NCBI RefSeq assembly: GCF_032854445.1
Contig: NC_088301.1
Coordinates: forward strand, 24,154,226-24,218,225
Direction of reading: 5' to 3'
Source of the DNA: Liolophura sinensis
Taxonomy: Eukaryota; Mollusca; Polyplacophora; Chitonida; Chitonidae
Length of the DNA stretch: 64,000 nt
Shown here: piece after piece, positions 34,971-47,817 of the stretch
How the letters are laid out: every line of letters begins with the position of its first letter
Position numbering within the stretch: the stretch's first letter is position 1
Translations under genes and position numbers: made by a program
Notes under the pieces: generated by a model
What the model saw: the letters and a program-made list of their open reading frames with translations, nothing else
Database searches by the model: none
Told to the model about the DNA's origin: nothing

Positions 34971-36960
34971 ATGTTAGGTCATTTAAGGTATATGTTATTA
35001 TGAACAGTTGCATTAGCTTTTGGAGACATAATTGCACAAGATAAATTGCACATCTTCCTAAGTCAGAAACTGCAATGATGAATAGGACAGAAAGGTGACA
35101 GCAAGGAGGATGAAGTATTTACTTTAACCAAAACAGGTTAAAAATGCAGCATTTGCTTAATTGGCAGTTTTGGCGCATAATGAACTTGACAGATTGCCTG
35201 TCATTGTGGGGTACTGAAATACCTGCTTATTTGTCCAAGTTCAAAGTTCATCCAAAATCTAAATACAGGTGTATATAAATCTCAAACAAGTACTGTAGTC
35301 TTGAATGTGGACAATTTATTTTTACATCAGCATGTTTGGATTAAGTCATCTGCTAAATAAAAACATTTGTTTCTTAGGTTGTTCCTAGGCAACAGTCTGT
35401 GTGTCTTTTAACACACGCTGATGTCATCTTCACTTATCTAACTGAAGAATTCCCCTGTTTGCTCTCTATTCAGAAGGCATGGGTGGAGCCCATTTTAAAC
35501 ACAGGATTTCATTCCTTCAGTTTTTTAAAATTTTTTATACAAAAATATGATCTACCTGTAAGTGAAACATTCGTGCAAGAGATTTGCATGAGGATGTTAA
35601 GATTTATCAGCTGAAGCACAGCGAGCTTTTGATTTTAACATCCTCAAGGCCAAGCATTATAGGGAAATTTGGAGTTTTTTTTTTCGTTTAGTATGCATGG
35701 ATAAATGTTTTTATTCTTGGCTAGACAATGTATTTAGGCAGAAACAAGCAAAGTTTGGACGATTATGTCCATGAAGTGTGGATTACATTGAATCGTTTAC
35801 CTGTGAAAATATTGTGCATTAAAATATTTAGTATGCTCTCTAACTGCATCCAGGTTGTGCTCTTTCTGCACCCATTATTTTCTTTACTGCTGGGAATACA
35901 GCTCATCTTAGGACACATATATAAGGCTGCACTGTAAAGACATTCACACCTGAAGAAAGAAGACAATCGGAATTATCTTACTGTTTCTGGGTCAAGGAAA
36001 GGCTTTAAGGCCCGTATGTCAGTCGATGATAGCGCTAGTCAAAGTGGGCAGTTTTTCAGGCCAGTTGCACAGCTAACTGCTGTAAGAGGTGGATGATGGC
36101 ATCAGTTCTATTCTTGGAAGGGAGCAGTTGTCAAAGTAGGCCATAGGGTTTGTGGCTGTCTACAGGGATTATGTTAGCCAGCTCAAGTATCACAGCTCAA
36201 TTTACGACTTTGACTCAGGACTGGAACTGTAGATAGCTCTATTATTCTTCTTCTTATTATTATTTTTTTTTATGTAAAGACTTCAATGAAAGTGAATATT
36301 TAGGCGGGTAAAGTCTGGGCGTAGACTCCTGGATCAGTGAGGCGTGACCGTTTGAGCTAGTTGGTGTTGTCAGATGTATAAAAGACGACCAAAGCCAGCT
36401 GTTGGTTTGAGGAATGACGCTTTTTATCATGACAACTGCGGGTTTTATTTTGCTTTTGTAGTCAGTCCTAACCCATCTATATTTCTTATGCTCACTTTTT
36501 TACACTTTTGCATTTCTTTCATTTCGGATAACCTTTGTGTTAACATTTCCCTCTTGTTTTGGAAGTTGTTTATTCTGAACTTTTTGGCTAGCTAGAAATA
36601 CCAGAAAAGAAAATTTTATTCTTTCACGGATAATAAATAAAATTTGAAACTATTCATCATATCAAACGCGTGGTATAATGAAACGGATTTTGAGTTATTA
36701 ATTCTTTAAGCAGCGTCGGCAGGAAAAGTTGAGATTAATAAATAATACAGTCATTGGAAAGATACAGATATTTATGGTGTGAAGGGGAAATATGATGAAG
36801 CTTATTTAGAATGAAATTATGCATTCAGACCAGTTTGTGTGTGTTTGTGTGTTTTTTTTTGTTTTTTTTGTTCTTCCAAAAGTGACACTGTTTTTGAGAG
36901 ACTGAGGCGTGTGTGCATCGTGTTAATAATGTATGTGAGAAAGTGGTCATGGGAAAGGCA
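34971..36960. other. Unannotated
   Basis: This is unique sequence. A partial X-box-like half pair, CCTAGGCAAC, lies near 35384. The frames at 35399-35614, 35728-35937 and 36374-36595 carry no domain I recognise. Confidence 0.45.
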
Positions 36961-37330
36961 CTATTCCACATGAAAAGTTCCGCTTGACTGAACACTTTTC
37001 TCCAAAAGCCATTGTCTGCCCAACGCATGCAATGTATACTGTTTTAAGTCACGGGACAGCAATAATAGAATATATGATGTGAAACAAAACCATATCGATG
37101 TGCTGACTTGATTGGGTATTGTCAAAGGCTCTTGGAGGTAGCGTAATGTGTCTTTGTGGTCATCGCATGTGAACAAAGCTGTGAAATTCATACTGCGGCC
37201 CGATATTGGTCACGATATCAGCAATCCACAGATCTTCTTTATGTTGACTTAATAATGAGAATCATAAACTTTGTAACTTTTAGTTTTCAACAGCGATCCT
37301 TTATCACTTCTGTTCACAAAAATCCTCTCG
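36961..37330. other. Non-repetitive, CpG-containing stretch (possible conserved non-coding element)
   Basis: No simple repeats are present. It holds a SOX-like GAACAAAG (about 37172) and scattered CpG. Frames on both strands (37156-37389, 36961-37191) have no domain. It is a candidate regulatory island only because it contrasts with its flanks. Confidence 0.25.
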
Positions 37331-38270
37331 CACATTTTACGTGTGGCTATGAAAAATGCTTTTTTTTTTTTTTTTATCCCCAAGTATGAACACCATTCAC
37401 ATCTTGACATATTAATTGGCCGTTAATACACGAGCATTTCTCTCATCTCAGATGTTTTCTGCTGTTAAACTTATTCAACTTTTTGGTGGAATTAATTGAA
37501 ATTCTGTGAGTTTTTTGTTTAAATTTACAGTGGCTGAATGAGAACAGACGGTGCGTTATGTTTATGTGGCATCTATCAGTGATAGAGGACACGACTTTAA
37601 AGATAAGATAATTATTAAATTTGTTTGTGGATGTCTAAAAATAGACCAAACCAGAAAGGAGAAGTAAATAAGATCATTAAAGCCCTGCTGGCTGACAATA
37701 GTCTCTTGTTTCACAATTTGTTTTCTACAGCATGAAGACAAGTCACAAGATTGACTCAATATATGGCCAGAAATGATTGTTTTCTCTAGATTATTCGAGA
37801 TAACACGTAGCATTTCTCGTTTTTCCCAGAGTTGAAAGACTTTAGCTTGAATTAAAGAGACATGCCTTAAGGGTTAATTATCCACATATCTTGTTTTTTA
37901 AAGTATGTATACAGTATGCACTTATTTTGCTTAGCATTAAGCAGTGTCAACATTATAAATAGAAAGATTATGCATGTAACTTCAAGGTGTCTGCTTATTG
38001 ACAATGTATTAATTAGTGTGACCTGAAGGCCAACATTAACTCCTATCTTCACCAACTTTACTCTGTGATATGAGCAGAATGAGGTATATGTTATTATCAT
38101 TCATTCGGCTCATAACCTAATTCTAATTATTTATATTTGTCAAATGCCCAGGCTATTAAATCCAGTTGAAAATGACAACATTTTTAAGTTATGAAAGCGA
38201 TACACCATTCCTGTTTGTCCTCTCCCTTTTATTTCTGCTTTCCCAGCATTCTTTATTTCTGGTTTACCTG
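37331..38270. other. Unannotated
   Basis: Poly-T lies at about 37362-37376. The rest is AT-rich unique sequence with no gene seen. Confidence 0.5.
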
Positions 38271-38366
38271 CATACCCAACTGCCCCCACACCAACTCCAC
38301 CCACACCAAGTCTCCCCACCCCAATTCCCCCCACCCCAATTCCACCCACCCCAACTCCACCAACTT
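38271..38366. repeat. C-rich tandem repeat, ~15-bp unit
   Basis: CCCCACCCCAATTCC-like units recur about six times. They produce P/H-rich frames on the + strand and G/V-rich frames on the - strand, none of them credible. Confidence 0.9.
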
Positions 38367-38509
38367 GATTTTCATCTTCCTCCTTCCTCCAACAAGCCTT
38401 TGGAGCCATACCCCTCATAGGAAACCAAACTAATGATCAACAGTGACAGAAGCCTTATCCCTAGCCCCAGGGAAAGAGCAGAAATGCAAAAAATAGGGTG
38501 CCAGTGTCA

Positions 38510-38570
38510 GTAGTGTTGGGAAGGGGGTGTGATGAAGATGTGGGGGAGGAGTGGGGGGGGGGGTGATTTT
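38510..38570 (+). other. G-rich tract
   Basis: Several runs of four to nine G lie in about 60 bp, which gives G-quadruplex potential on the + strand. Confidence 0.7.
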
Positions 38571-39020
38571 TGCTAAAAGACAAGATATAGGTGAGGTCAT
38601 CTTTATAGCTAGCTAAATAGGTCATGCTCAATCAGGCTGATTGCAGGAACTTTTCCCCCCCGTAAGATAATAGCTGGTGTGTCTCAATATTATGATGGCC
38701 CTTTATAAATATTGTATCAGCAGTCAGTTCATGGCCCTGAATTTACCACAGAGATTTTCTCAGCCGACAGTTTACAGGCTAATCTGGTGTGAGCACACGT
38801 TTGCATATTTGTGGAGGAAGGAGAAGGTAGAAGAAGGGAGGATCAATAACTTGATGTAGAGTATTAAAATGGATTTGTTTTCAATTCATTTTCATTGTAA
38901 AGTGTGTTATTGTGTTTCTGCTGGCTACCATGACGATGAGGCAGAGCGCGTGAGTTTAGCTGATAGCGCACGTGCACAACACTCGTTCTATCATTACCCA
39001 GAACACTATACACCCAGCAG

Positions 39021-39034
39021 GTTGCTATGGCAAC
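39021..39034. promoter_or_regulatory. RFX X-box-like site GTTGCTATGGCAAC
   Basis: It fits the RFX consensus in both half-sites with the canonical two-base AT spacer. GTTGCTATGGCAAC is a common form of the motif in animal ciliary gene promoters. Confidence 0.68.
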
Positions 39035-39276
39035 TGAGTGGTATAGATTTCTGAATCTATAGTTTTTCAACTTTTTTTTTTTAAAAAGCAATTCATATTA
39101 AAGATAAAACCCTAGAGGCACTGTCACCCTATGTAGATTTTTTTTTTTTTGTCAGAGAATGGATCTGAACAATGAAATGGTGAAATATTCATGCTAATAT
39201 ATTGGAAGTTTAATAACAGTAAATTCAATGGGAAAATTTGGTCCGAAATGCACTTTAAGTCACCTGGCTAGCCTAA

Positions 39277-39290
39277 GTAGCCATGGTAAC
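39277..39290. promoter_or_regulatory. RFX X-box-like site GTAGCCATGGTAAC
   Basis: It fits GTNRCC-AT-RGYAAC in both half-sites and lies 256 bp from the previous X-box. Confidence 0.6.
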
Positions 39291-39300
39291 AAGTGTTGAG

Positions 39301-39668
39301 AAAATGAAAGGGTCTTTATGATTTTGTGTGTGTAAATGAAAATCACGACACATTGATTTAAGCTGTACATTTCAGAAACTACTGTGCAGAACGAAAAGCA
39401 TTGACCCTTAATTAGTTGCTGCAGAGTCAACTGAGCTCTGTTACAGTCAATTTAGTTGTTTATCAAAGCAGTTTTGTGAAAAATGTTTTATTTTTTGTCC
39501 ATCCATAATAACAAAAGGCAAGATTACACATGTAGATGTAGTTTTTTTTAATTATAAAAAAGTATTAAGGATAAAGTATGAGGTCATTTTCGAAATTACA
39601 GTGTCTCAGGTGCAGTGTTTTGTATGAACACTGAGTGAAACAAAGCTATTTGTTCCTGCATCACATTT

Positions 39669-39670
<2 letters not shown>
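39301..39670. other. Unannotated
   Basis: This is AT-rich unique sequence in which I see nothing. Confidence 0.5.

Positions 39671-39714
<44 letters not shown>
39671..39714. repeat. (AT)n microsatellite
   Basis: There are about 22 uninterrupted AT dinucleotides. Confidence 0.98.
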
Positions 39715-39717
<3 letters not shown>

Positions 39718-40554
39718 GCCCTAGATGTATACTGCTGTAAATTAATTTGCACCACAATCTACATGTAAAATCTACCTTCAATTTGTGAAATTGTTTCAAA
39801 CATTCACCATGACCAAGCATTTTTCTTTTTCAAATTTTAACATAATTAAAAATGCAAATTTTGAATAGGTGTGACATCGTGCAATAAATCAGTGTCATTT
39901 TCCACTCATTTCCCTCATGAAATAAATGTCCAGTAGGAAGTGGGATGTCAAAACATTTGTTGCATGGATAGACTTACCAACCTACCAACAGACTGTGTGC
40001 GCCAATTTCTAGAAATGTTTGTCACGTCTATAAACATCAGAAAATTATTTAAGCTTCTTGCTTTTCACATGGTAATTCCATTTAACATATTCACATCTTT
40101 ACATTTTCCCAAAACTTGGAGAGAGATGTAATTCTTTGCTTTTCAGCACAACTAATATGTGTCCAGATAATTAGATGAACTAGGGTATGCCTGATAATTC
40201 ACTTGAAAGTTGAAAAATTTAGAAGTCTCTAATACCTTGACAGAAACCCCAAATTGATTTGTCCTTCCAGTCAGTTAACATATTTGTATGTTCTGAAGGC
40301 TCTCATTAACGCATACCTTATTTACTGTCATTTTCAGCATTGACAAAAGATGGACTGACTTGCTAAATGGAATGTTTTATGCCCTACTTACGCGGTGACC
40401 ACAGGTGATGACACAGCAGGTGAGCAGCGATAAGCCGTGTTACGGGAAGTCAAACTGTCCTTGACTATTAACATTTCCAAACCATCCTCCATCTTTTCTC
40501 CATCAATAGCACTAATCTTTATTATATAAGCTAGTGGTAACCTTAATCACACTG
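39715..40554. other. Unannotated
   Basis: This is unique sequence with no gene seen. Confidence 0.5.
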
Positions 40555-41800
40555 TTGTATCAGTGAGTAGTTTCCTTGGTCTGTAACCCAATAATCAGTG
40601 TTGTATCAGTGAGTGGTTTCCTTGGTCTGTAACCCAATAATCAGTGATGTATCAGTGAGTGGTTTCCTTGGTCTGTAAACCAATAATCAGTGTTGTATCA
40701 GAGAGTGGTTTCCTTGGCCCATAAACTTGACCATTTTTCTATCAGTGAGTGGTTTCCTTGGTCTGTAACCCAATAATCAGTGTTGTATCAGTGGGTGGTT
40801 TCCTTTGCCTGTAACCCTATAATTGCTGCTGTGTCAATTGTTTCCTTGGTCTATAAACTTTTTCACTGTTCTGTAAGTAAGTGGTTTCCTTGGCCCCTAA
40901 ACTTTTATCACTGTTGTATAAGTAAGTGGTTTCCTTGGCCCATAAACATTTATCACATGTATAAGTGAGTGGTTTCCTTGGCCCATAAACTTTATCACTG
41001 TTCTGTAAGTGAGCGGTTTCCTTGGCCCATAAACTTTATCACTGTTGTATAAGAAAGTGGTTTCCTTGGCCCATAAACTTTATCTCTGTTCTACAAGTGA
41101 ATGGTTTCCCTGACCCATAAACTTTATTACTGTTGTATAAGTGAGTGATTTCTTTGACCCACAGACTTTATCACTGTTCTATAAGTGAGTGGTTTCCTTG
41201 GTCCATAAACTTTATCACTGTTCTATAAGTGAGTGGTTTCCTTGGCCCATAAACTTTATCTCTGTTCTACAAGTGAATGGTTTCCCTGACCCATAAACTT
41301 TATTACTGTTGTATAAGTGAGTGATTTCCTTGACCCACAGACTTTATCACTGTTCTATAAGTGAGTGGTTTCCTTGGTCCATAAACTTTATCACTGTTCT
41401 ATAACTGAGTGGTTTCTTTGGTCCATAAACTTTATTACTGTTGTATAAGTGAGTGATTTCCTTGACCCACAGACTTTATCACTGTTCTATAAGTGAGTGG
41501 TTTCCTTGGTCCATAAACTTTATCTCTGTTCTACAAGTGAATGGTTTCCCTGACCCATAAACTTTATTACTGTTGTATAAGTGAGTGATTTCCTTGACCC
41601 ACAGACTTTATCATTGTTCTATAAGTGAGTGGTTTCCTTGGTCCATAAACTTTATCACTGTTCTATAAGTGAGTGGTTTCTTTGGTCCATAAACTTTATC
41701 ACTGTTCTATAAGTGAGTGGTTTCTTTGGTCCATAAACTTTATCACTGTTCTATAAGTGAGTGGTTTCTTTGGTCCATTAATTTTATCACTGTTGTATGA
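40555..41800. repeat. Minisatellite, 44-46-bp unit, ~28 copies, higher-order structure
   Basis: The unit reads TTTATCACTGTTCTATAAGT, GAGTGGTTTCCTTGGTCCAT, AAAC. Left-end units (to about 40800) are a different, TCTGTAACCCAATAATCAGT-bearing subtype. A variant with TCTCTGTTCTACAAG, GAATGGTTTCCCTGACCC recurs at 41083, 41259 and 41523. The intervals of 176 and 264 bp are exactly 4 and 6 units, which indicates block duplication. Confidence 0.97.
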
Positions 41801-43369
41801 GCAAAATATTCCGGTGTACAATGTAAAGCATCTACAACTTAAAAAATATACATTCTGTCCAGAGTTGTAAAAGCACTGCTATAAGTATATACTTTTGATA
41901 AGCTGTGAAGTTTGTGTACAGCAAAGATTATTGAAAACGTAGGTCAAGAACTTCCTGTAGACCTGCTAAAGAATGCTATTTATTGGGTGGGCTTAGTAAC
42001 TAACCACTGGCAGATGGGGGCCAAAAGTCAAAACCATTATTCCTGAAGATGTTAGAGAATGGGACATTGTATTAAAGATGATGGCAGAATTACAGTGAAC
42101 AGGTGTTCAATCCTTTGATCTTAGATATTAGTAATGAACAGGTGTGAAAATGGAGTTGGTTTAGGTTAGTTTGATTATCACACTGCTCTAAGATTTTGGG
42201 CAAATATTGATTTGTTGCAGATAATTATAAAAATGTGTCCAGATGCTGATGAATGAATATCTAATACTCTATAAAAAAATAGAGGTTAATTCCATTGTAG
42301 AAACTCACTAGTTCCTTAAAACTCATAAAGCATAAACGAACATATAAAGTTGGAACATTTTTCTTTCGTTTTCTGAAATACCTAATGATTTTAAAACTGA
42401 AATTGTATGGGGAATTTGTTAAGAGAACTACAATGGGTAAGACTAATTTTCAAGGGTGTGAGAACTTTTAATTGGCACATGACAGTTCATTGAAAAGAGA
42501 TTAAGCATTTAAACACATCAGAGATCATGAGTGGGTTAATCAGTAATTAATACCTGTGCTCATTATTGTGAATTTCGTTAAATAGTAATTAACACCTTTA
42601 AATAAGGTGTCTGTAAATTTCACTGACTTTTGTCAGTCAAATTTGTTAAAATTTGTCAAATTCCATTTACATTATTCTTTGAAATGTCGTTGACCAAGAT
42701 GTAGAGCTGGCCGAAATGTCGCTGATTCTGTCTGAATACACTACACCCGTATTTTCTTGTTGGCATGTGCACAGCTGGGTTACATTTGCACGAATTCGGC
42801 TGTTCCCTTCACTGATAACTCTCCGCTCAGCAAATTTGTCTCCCTTGAATTATCCAGATGGCTGGATGATGCTGTCGTTGACGTGTAATAGTTTATGGTA
42901 CCTCATAATCCCTGTGGGATGTCCTGATGGTAACTAGAATGATTTAGTTATGATGTTGTAAAATTTGTATATATTTATATCTACATGGCATTTTTCTACC
43001 CAAGTGACATGTATACACATATGCTTTACCCCAAATGGCAACTAAGCATCTGTTTCCATCAACAAAATTAAGTCTTAGTTCAAATACAGTTTAAGGGTTT
43101 ATATGTGCCATCTCAATTGTTTTTTTTTAGTAATCCAGACAAAACTCCTGTTATGCTCTTCTGAATGTCAGGTATACATTTGCCATCTAAAGATGGCGTT
43201 TAATTATGCAATGTTTAAACGATCTTAAACAAATAAAGCTAAATGAATTGATAAAGACCATTTATTGTAGAATTAACAATTGGGAATGAAAATGTTCCGT
43301 ATTTTTCTATAAAAATTTGGTAAGTAAAGTGCACTTTAAAAAGCCCAGAAAGGACTTTTGATGCTAGCA
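41801..43369. other. Unannotated
   Basis: This is AT-rich unique sequence. The 73-codon frame at 42716-42937 has no recognisable family. Confidence 0.45.
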
Positions 43370-43498
43370 TTTAAGTTTTTCTAGTAAGAAATCATTCAAA
43401 CTTCACAAAAAAAACAAAACAACTTTTAAGTTGTGCTATAAGGTGAATGAAATCGGTAAGAAGCACACTGAGTGAATTATAGTTGAAATACATTAAGT
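43370..43498 (-). repeat. Dispersed repeat R3, copy 3
   Basis: CTAGTAAGAAATCATTCAAA, CTTCACAAAAAA, GTGCTATAAGGTGAATGAAA and AGTTGAAATACA are collinear with 54055-54172 on the same strand. Confidence 0.7.
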
Positions 43499-44085
43499 TA
43501 TGAAAATGTTTAAACCTAATCAATATTTTAATTTTTTCTACTTCCATGTATGCCCCTGTTTAGAGGCTAAATATACTGAATGGGGCCTCCTTGTTCACAC
43601 TATCTTGTTCTGGTATGTGAAGAAAGATTAAGTAATTATTAAGTCAGCATTAAGATTATAGATCTATAAATGTGATAAGTCATGCAAATGCTGTGTGTAT
43701 CAGCAGTGATTGGTACGTCAGGTACAGACCTTTTGGGGGTATATTTTCTTAAATTTACATGCACATTTCTTATTATGTTACACTAATTTTGATCACACAG
43801 TTCTGGGAAAATATCCGATAAGTAATTTTACGAAAATACCAGGCAATTTGCTACAAAGATAAAAGGCATGCTTAATTGATTGATCGTCAGTTTCGTGCAC
43901 ATGTTGTTTAGTCATATGTAAATATCACTGATGATATTTTTGGGTTTTAGATAGTAACAGGAAAACCAGGTTATGTTTGTCAGGAAATCATTAAACCCAC
44001 AACACTTTGGCATCTGACAGTGATCTCATCATAAACATGCAGTCAGCTCTTCATGAGACTTTACATGAACACTGTGCTGCTGATC
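43499..44085. other. Unannotated
   Basis: This is AT-rich unique sequence in which I see nothing. Confidence 0.5.
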
Positions 44086-44260
44086 AGTCTCCGGCCCATG
44101 AGGTCCCAGGTTCAGATCTAGCTGTGGCTGGGTAGACCACTTTGTCAGCTACCAGAAGATGGCTGAATTTTTTTTTTTGTGTAAATGGAAATTCTTGAGA
44201 ATCGGGTATTATACACTATCAAAGAAAAAAAAAATGAAATATAAATAAAAATAAATGAAA
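44086..44260 (+). mobile_element. Possible decayed tRNA-derived SINE
   Basis: GAGGTCCCAGGTTCAGATCT resembles a tRNA T-arm (box B GGTTCAGATC). About 90 bp downstream, AAATTCTTGAGAATCGGGTA, TTATACACTATCAAAG and an A-rich end resemble an eroded family A tail. Box A is not visible. Confidence is low. Confidence 0.4.
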
Positions 44261-45906
44261 GTAACACTTTATGGTTCGTTTTGAAAAGCACTCACCCAAA
44301 GGTCAGGGAAGATTTGCAGTCTTAATACGTGTCCTAAGTTGTATGATATATATTTTTGATCATTATCTTATATGATAACATAAACTAATAAAAATGTTGA
44401 TTTCATGTGCAAAACCAAAGTATGAAAACACATAACTTTGAACTAACTGTAGCAAATGTGAGGCTAATTTGTGATTAACAAAAATAAATGCAAGTCAGGC
44501 CGTTCTTGCATTGAAAAAGTTTCTGTACATTCTTACGTAAATAAGCAAGGAATTTCAGAGAAAAGCAATCTTGGAATAAATATGATTTGACATTTCTAAA
44601 ATATTCAAAGGTTTGGCAAATTGAGAAAATACATTCATAGTTATCGCTTTTCATGAAAAATTGTAGTCATCATAAGATGTCCAGTCAATCAGCAAAAAGG
44701 TTATGGAGAAATAGGGTAGTAGTTTTGACCCGATGACAAAAGTATGCTGTCTACTTAGCCTCATTTCATATTTGTGCAATAAACTGAAAATGGGTATAAT
44801 TCATCTAAAAAAAATAATAATTGAATCACTCCTATATGTAAGAGGTGCTTTGTTTTTTTCGAATAAAACAGAGACAAGAATTTAGGGTATAGTGGTTAAG
44901 ATAAGATCTGCGACGAGGATTTCCTGATATTATTTGTGAGCCATGTACCTTGTCCTTTGCGGTTATAGTACGCACGTCATCTGAAGTGTTTTCCTGAGAA
45001 CATTTTATCTCTACACAACAACATCAACCAGCCTGTCATCTGGACCTGAACTGATCCCATGGCTTCATCCTTTTTCACTGATAAAAACTGTTTTACAGTG
45101 TACATATACTGGAGTTTCTTCCCAGATGGTTTGATTGCAAATATGAAATACAGGTATTCAGGCACACTTAAGAATGCATACTGGAATGAATGACTAAGGT
45201 TTTAGGCCACATCGGCAAGTTTTCAGCCATGTTGTTGCAATTTTGGTACAGACATTTCAATTCTGTTGAATAATATTGTTCAATATACAATCATACATAT
45301 ATATATATACATACATATATATATCGAAAATTGTTAATGTACATTGATGCACACAACTTCCTCTGGGTATGCATGTGAAGTTGAACACCTAACTTGTTCA
45401 GTAATAAGTTTTTACATGTAGTATTGAAATGTGTTGGTAGTCCTTGCCATGCATATCAGACATTAACTGACATCTGTTAAAAGACAGGTTATCTGACAGT
45501 AAGTTTAAAACAGTGTGTATCTTCAGTCATTTTGATGTAAAAAAATACAAGCTAGTTTGCTCAGACATGTACAGTTCACTTTATTTATTTCATTGTTATT
45601 TGATGCCATATACTCAAGCATTGGATCTTGCGAAGTAAAAGACCGACCTTTGGCAAACACTGATGAACTTTACCATATATGTGTGACATGCAGAGAATCA
45701 TATTGGTGGATGAAAAGTGCAGTTCACTAAACACTTCTAGTGCGCAGATGGCAAGGCGAACTTTGCCGACCTGTTTATTGTGACCAAGGCCCCATAGGAA
45801 TCTATAAATTCCATGTCCAAGGACAGGTTTTAAGTTTCAGAACCTGGCAGAAGTAATATTGTGTGACATCTATTTGTCTCAAAATATTGTACTTTCTGGG
45901 TCAATT
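44261..45906. other. Unannotated
   Basis: A short AT/ACAT tract lies at 45290-45325. Otherwise it is unique AT-rich sequence with no gene. Confidence 0.5.
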
Positions 45907-45923
45907 GTATGTATGTGTGTATG

Positions 45924-45954
<31 letters not shown>

Positions 45955-45989
45955 GAATGTATGTATGTAAGAATGTATGTATGTATACA
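45907..45989. repeat. (TATG)n microsatellite
   Basis: TATG repeats carry a few GTGT and GTAA interruptions. The minus-strand poly-(HTYI) frame is a shadow. Confidence 0.97.
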
Positions 45990-46829
45990 ACAAGAGTGTA
46001 CTACATGTATGTGTACTATACATGTACATGTATGAGTTTTCACACTAAGGGCAGTTAGGGAGGCAGATCTGAATGATTTAGAAATGTGTAAGAAGGGAAT
46101 GTACACAGGGAGGTTTAGGGAGTAGTTGGGGGGCACAGGGTTGTGTATTAAGGGATGTGATCAGAACCCTCTAGTCAGTGGTGGGGGGGGGGGTGGAGGG
46201 GGACGCAGATGGCATACTTTTATTTCACCCACAAATGGAATCTATGGAAGTCATTTACAGGGTAGTCTGAAGGATTTCAGGAATCACCTTCCATACTAAA
46301 CCAGTGGAGATAAAGAAACAGTGAGGCTTGTTGACACTTGTGTCAGATATGAAGAGGGTTGGGAAGGCAGCCATCTGCTGACCTGACATACAGGGGTACA
46401 GTGGGGGCTGGGTGTCTGGGGTCCCTTGTCTGGAATCACAGTAAGGGTACCTGAGGGTCACCTGTACGGGGGAAATCTAGAGTTAGGGTTTAGCACTCCG
46501 TGGCTTGGCAGCAGTACTCCCTGCCTGGCATGAGAATGTCTGAGTGTTGTCAAAGATGAATTCTGAGTGTTTGATTGTGTAAACTGGCATGTTTGATGAG
46601 AATTAACTGCCCCAGTGAAAATGATCAGACTAACGACAGACTGTTAGGCTATAAAGGAGTGCTGGGCTTTTCTGCGAGTACAAAGTCAACTATCAGATTT
46701 CACTTTCTGAAAAACTGCTGTGTTAAATTAGTTGCATTTGTATGTTTAGAAGTGTTTTTTATATGAATGCTTGATTATACATTAAAATCATTTTTTTTGC
46801 ATAAGTGTTTTTACATTGTGTGACAAAAC
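45990..46829. other. Unannotated, with a G-rich tract
   Basis: A G-rich tract lies at 46180-46202. The rest is unique sequence, and the frames at 46255-46461 and 46575-46766 are unrecognised. Confidence 0.45.
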
Positions 46830-47185
46830 ATGTCTGACAAGAATGGCTTTCATTTTGTCGGACAAGAATGGCTTTCATTTTGTCAGACAATGATGGCTTT
46901 CATGTTGTTGGACAATGATGGCTTTCATTTTGTTGGACAGTTATGGCTTTCATTTTGTTGGACAATGATAGCTTTCATTTTGTCTGACAAGGATGGCTTT
47001 CATTTTGTTGGACAATGATGGCTTTCATTTTGTCGGACAGTTATGGCTTTCATTTTGTCGGACAATGATGGCTTTCATTTTGTCTGACAAGCATGGCTTT
47101 CATTTTGTCTGACAAGAATGGCTTTCATTTTATCGGACAAGGATGGCTTTCATTTTGTTGGACAATGATGGGTTTCATTTTGTCT
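46830..47185. repeat. Minisatellite, 25-bp unit, ~14 copies
   Basis: The unit is GACAATGATGGCTTTCATTT plus TGTTG, with GACAAGAATGG and GACAGTTATGG variants. The 62-codon frame reads a 25-residue cycle and is an artefact. Confidence 0.97.
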
Positions 47186-47368
47186 TGCTTGGGCTTAAAT
47201 TTCTGAGATGTAATTTGGCTTTAATTTCTCTTATACAAGTGACTTGGGCTTTAAGTTGCACTGATGGCTTTGAAGGGTGACTTTAGCTTAGATTTGTCTG
47301 TTTTTGAAGGATTTAGCATTCATTTGTCTTTACATGAATGAGGTTTACAATAATCTAATAATGTTGGC

Positions 47369-47487
47369 TTTGGTTTATCCGTTATGCCTTAATTGATTTG
47401 GTTATCCGTTATGCCTTAATTGCTTTGGTTTATCCCTTATGCCTTAATTGCTTTGGTTTATTCCTTATGCCTTAATTGCTTTAGTTT
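47369..47487. repeat. Tandem repeat, ~29-bp unit, 4 copies
   Basis: TTTGGTTTATCCGTTATGCC plus TTAATTGC occurs four times. The second copy has a short deletion. Confidence 0.93.
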
Positions 47488-47817
47488 GACAGATAATCAA
47501 GAAGTAAATCAAGAAGTAAAGATAGTATGACAACTTTCCTGTTTAAGTTAAAAGAACAGCTGAGTTTTGTTTACTGTAATTTTGCTCAGGTGTTTTCTAC
47601 ATTCATTGGATTCAGTCCTCCATATACCAGTATTAATGTGGCTTTAGTTTTTGTTTGAAAACACAAATATTGTTTGTCATAGGATGTCAAATTGCCTGGT
47701 GACAAAATCACTTTAATTACGTTTTAAAATTTGAAGCATGTAAAGTGTCTACAGCAATAAAGTGACGTGTTGAAATCTTGTGAACAGCCCAATTAAGATC
47801 ACCAGTGATAAGTCTAA

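Larger units (their letters stand above)
38571..39300. other. Non-repetitive island with two X-boxes (possible regulatory element)
   Basis: This is mostly free of repeats (one T-run near 39070). It contains GCACGTGC (E-box, about 38969), TTTGCATATTTG (POU-like, about 38801) and two X-box-like sites 256 bp apart at 39021 and 39277. The combination suggests an enhancer or a distal promoter. The 61-codon frame at 38869-39054 is not recognisable. Confidence 0.35.

Noticed and set aside
35376-35394. Fourth X-box (GTTGTTCCTAGGCAAC)
   Set aside because: The left half-site does not fit GTNRCC and the spacer is too long.
45580-45640. Decayed SINE tail (GATGCCATATACTCAAGCA)
   Set aside because: The resemblance to family A covers under 25 bp and no body is present.
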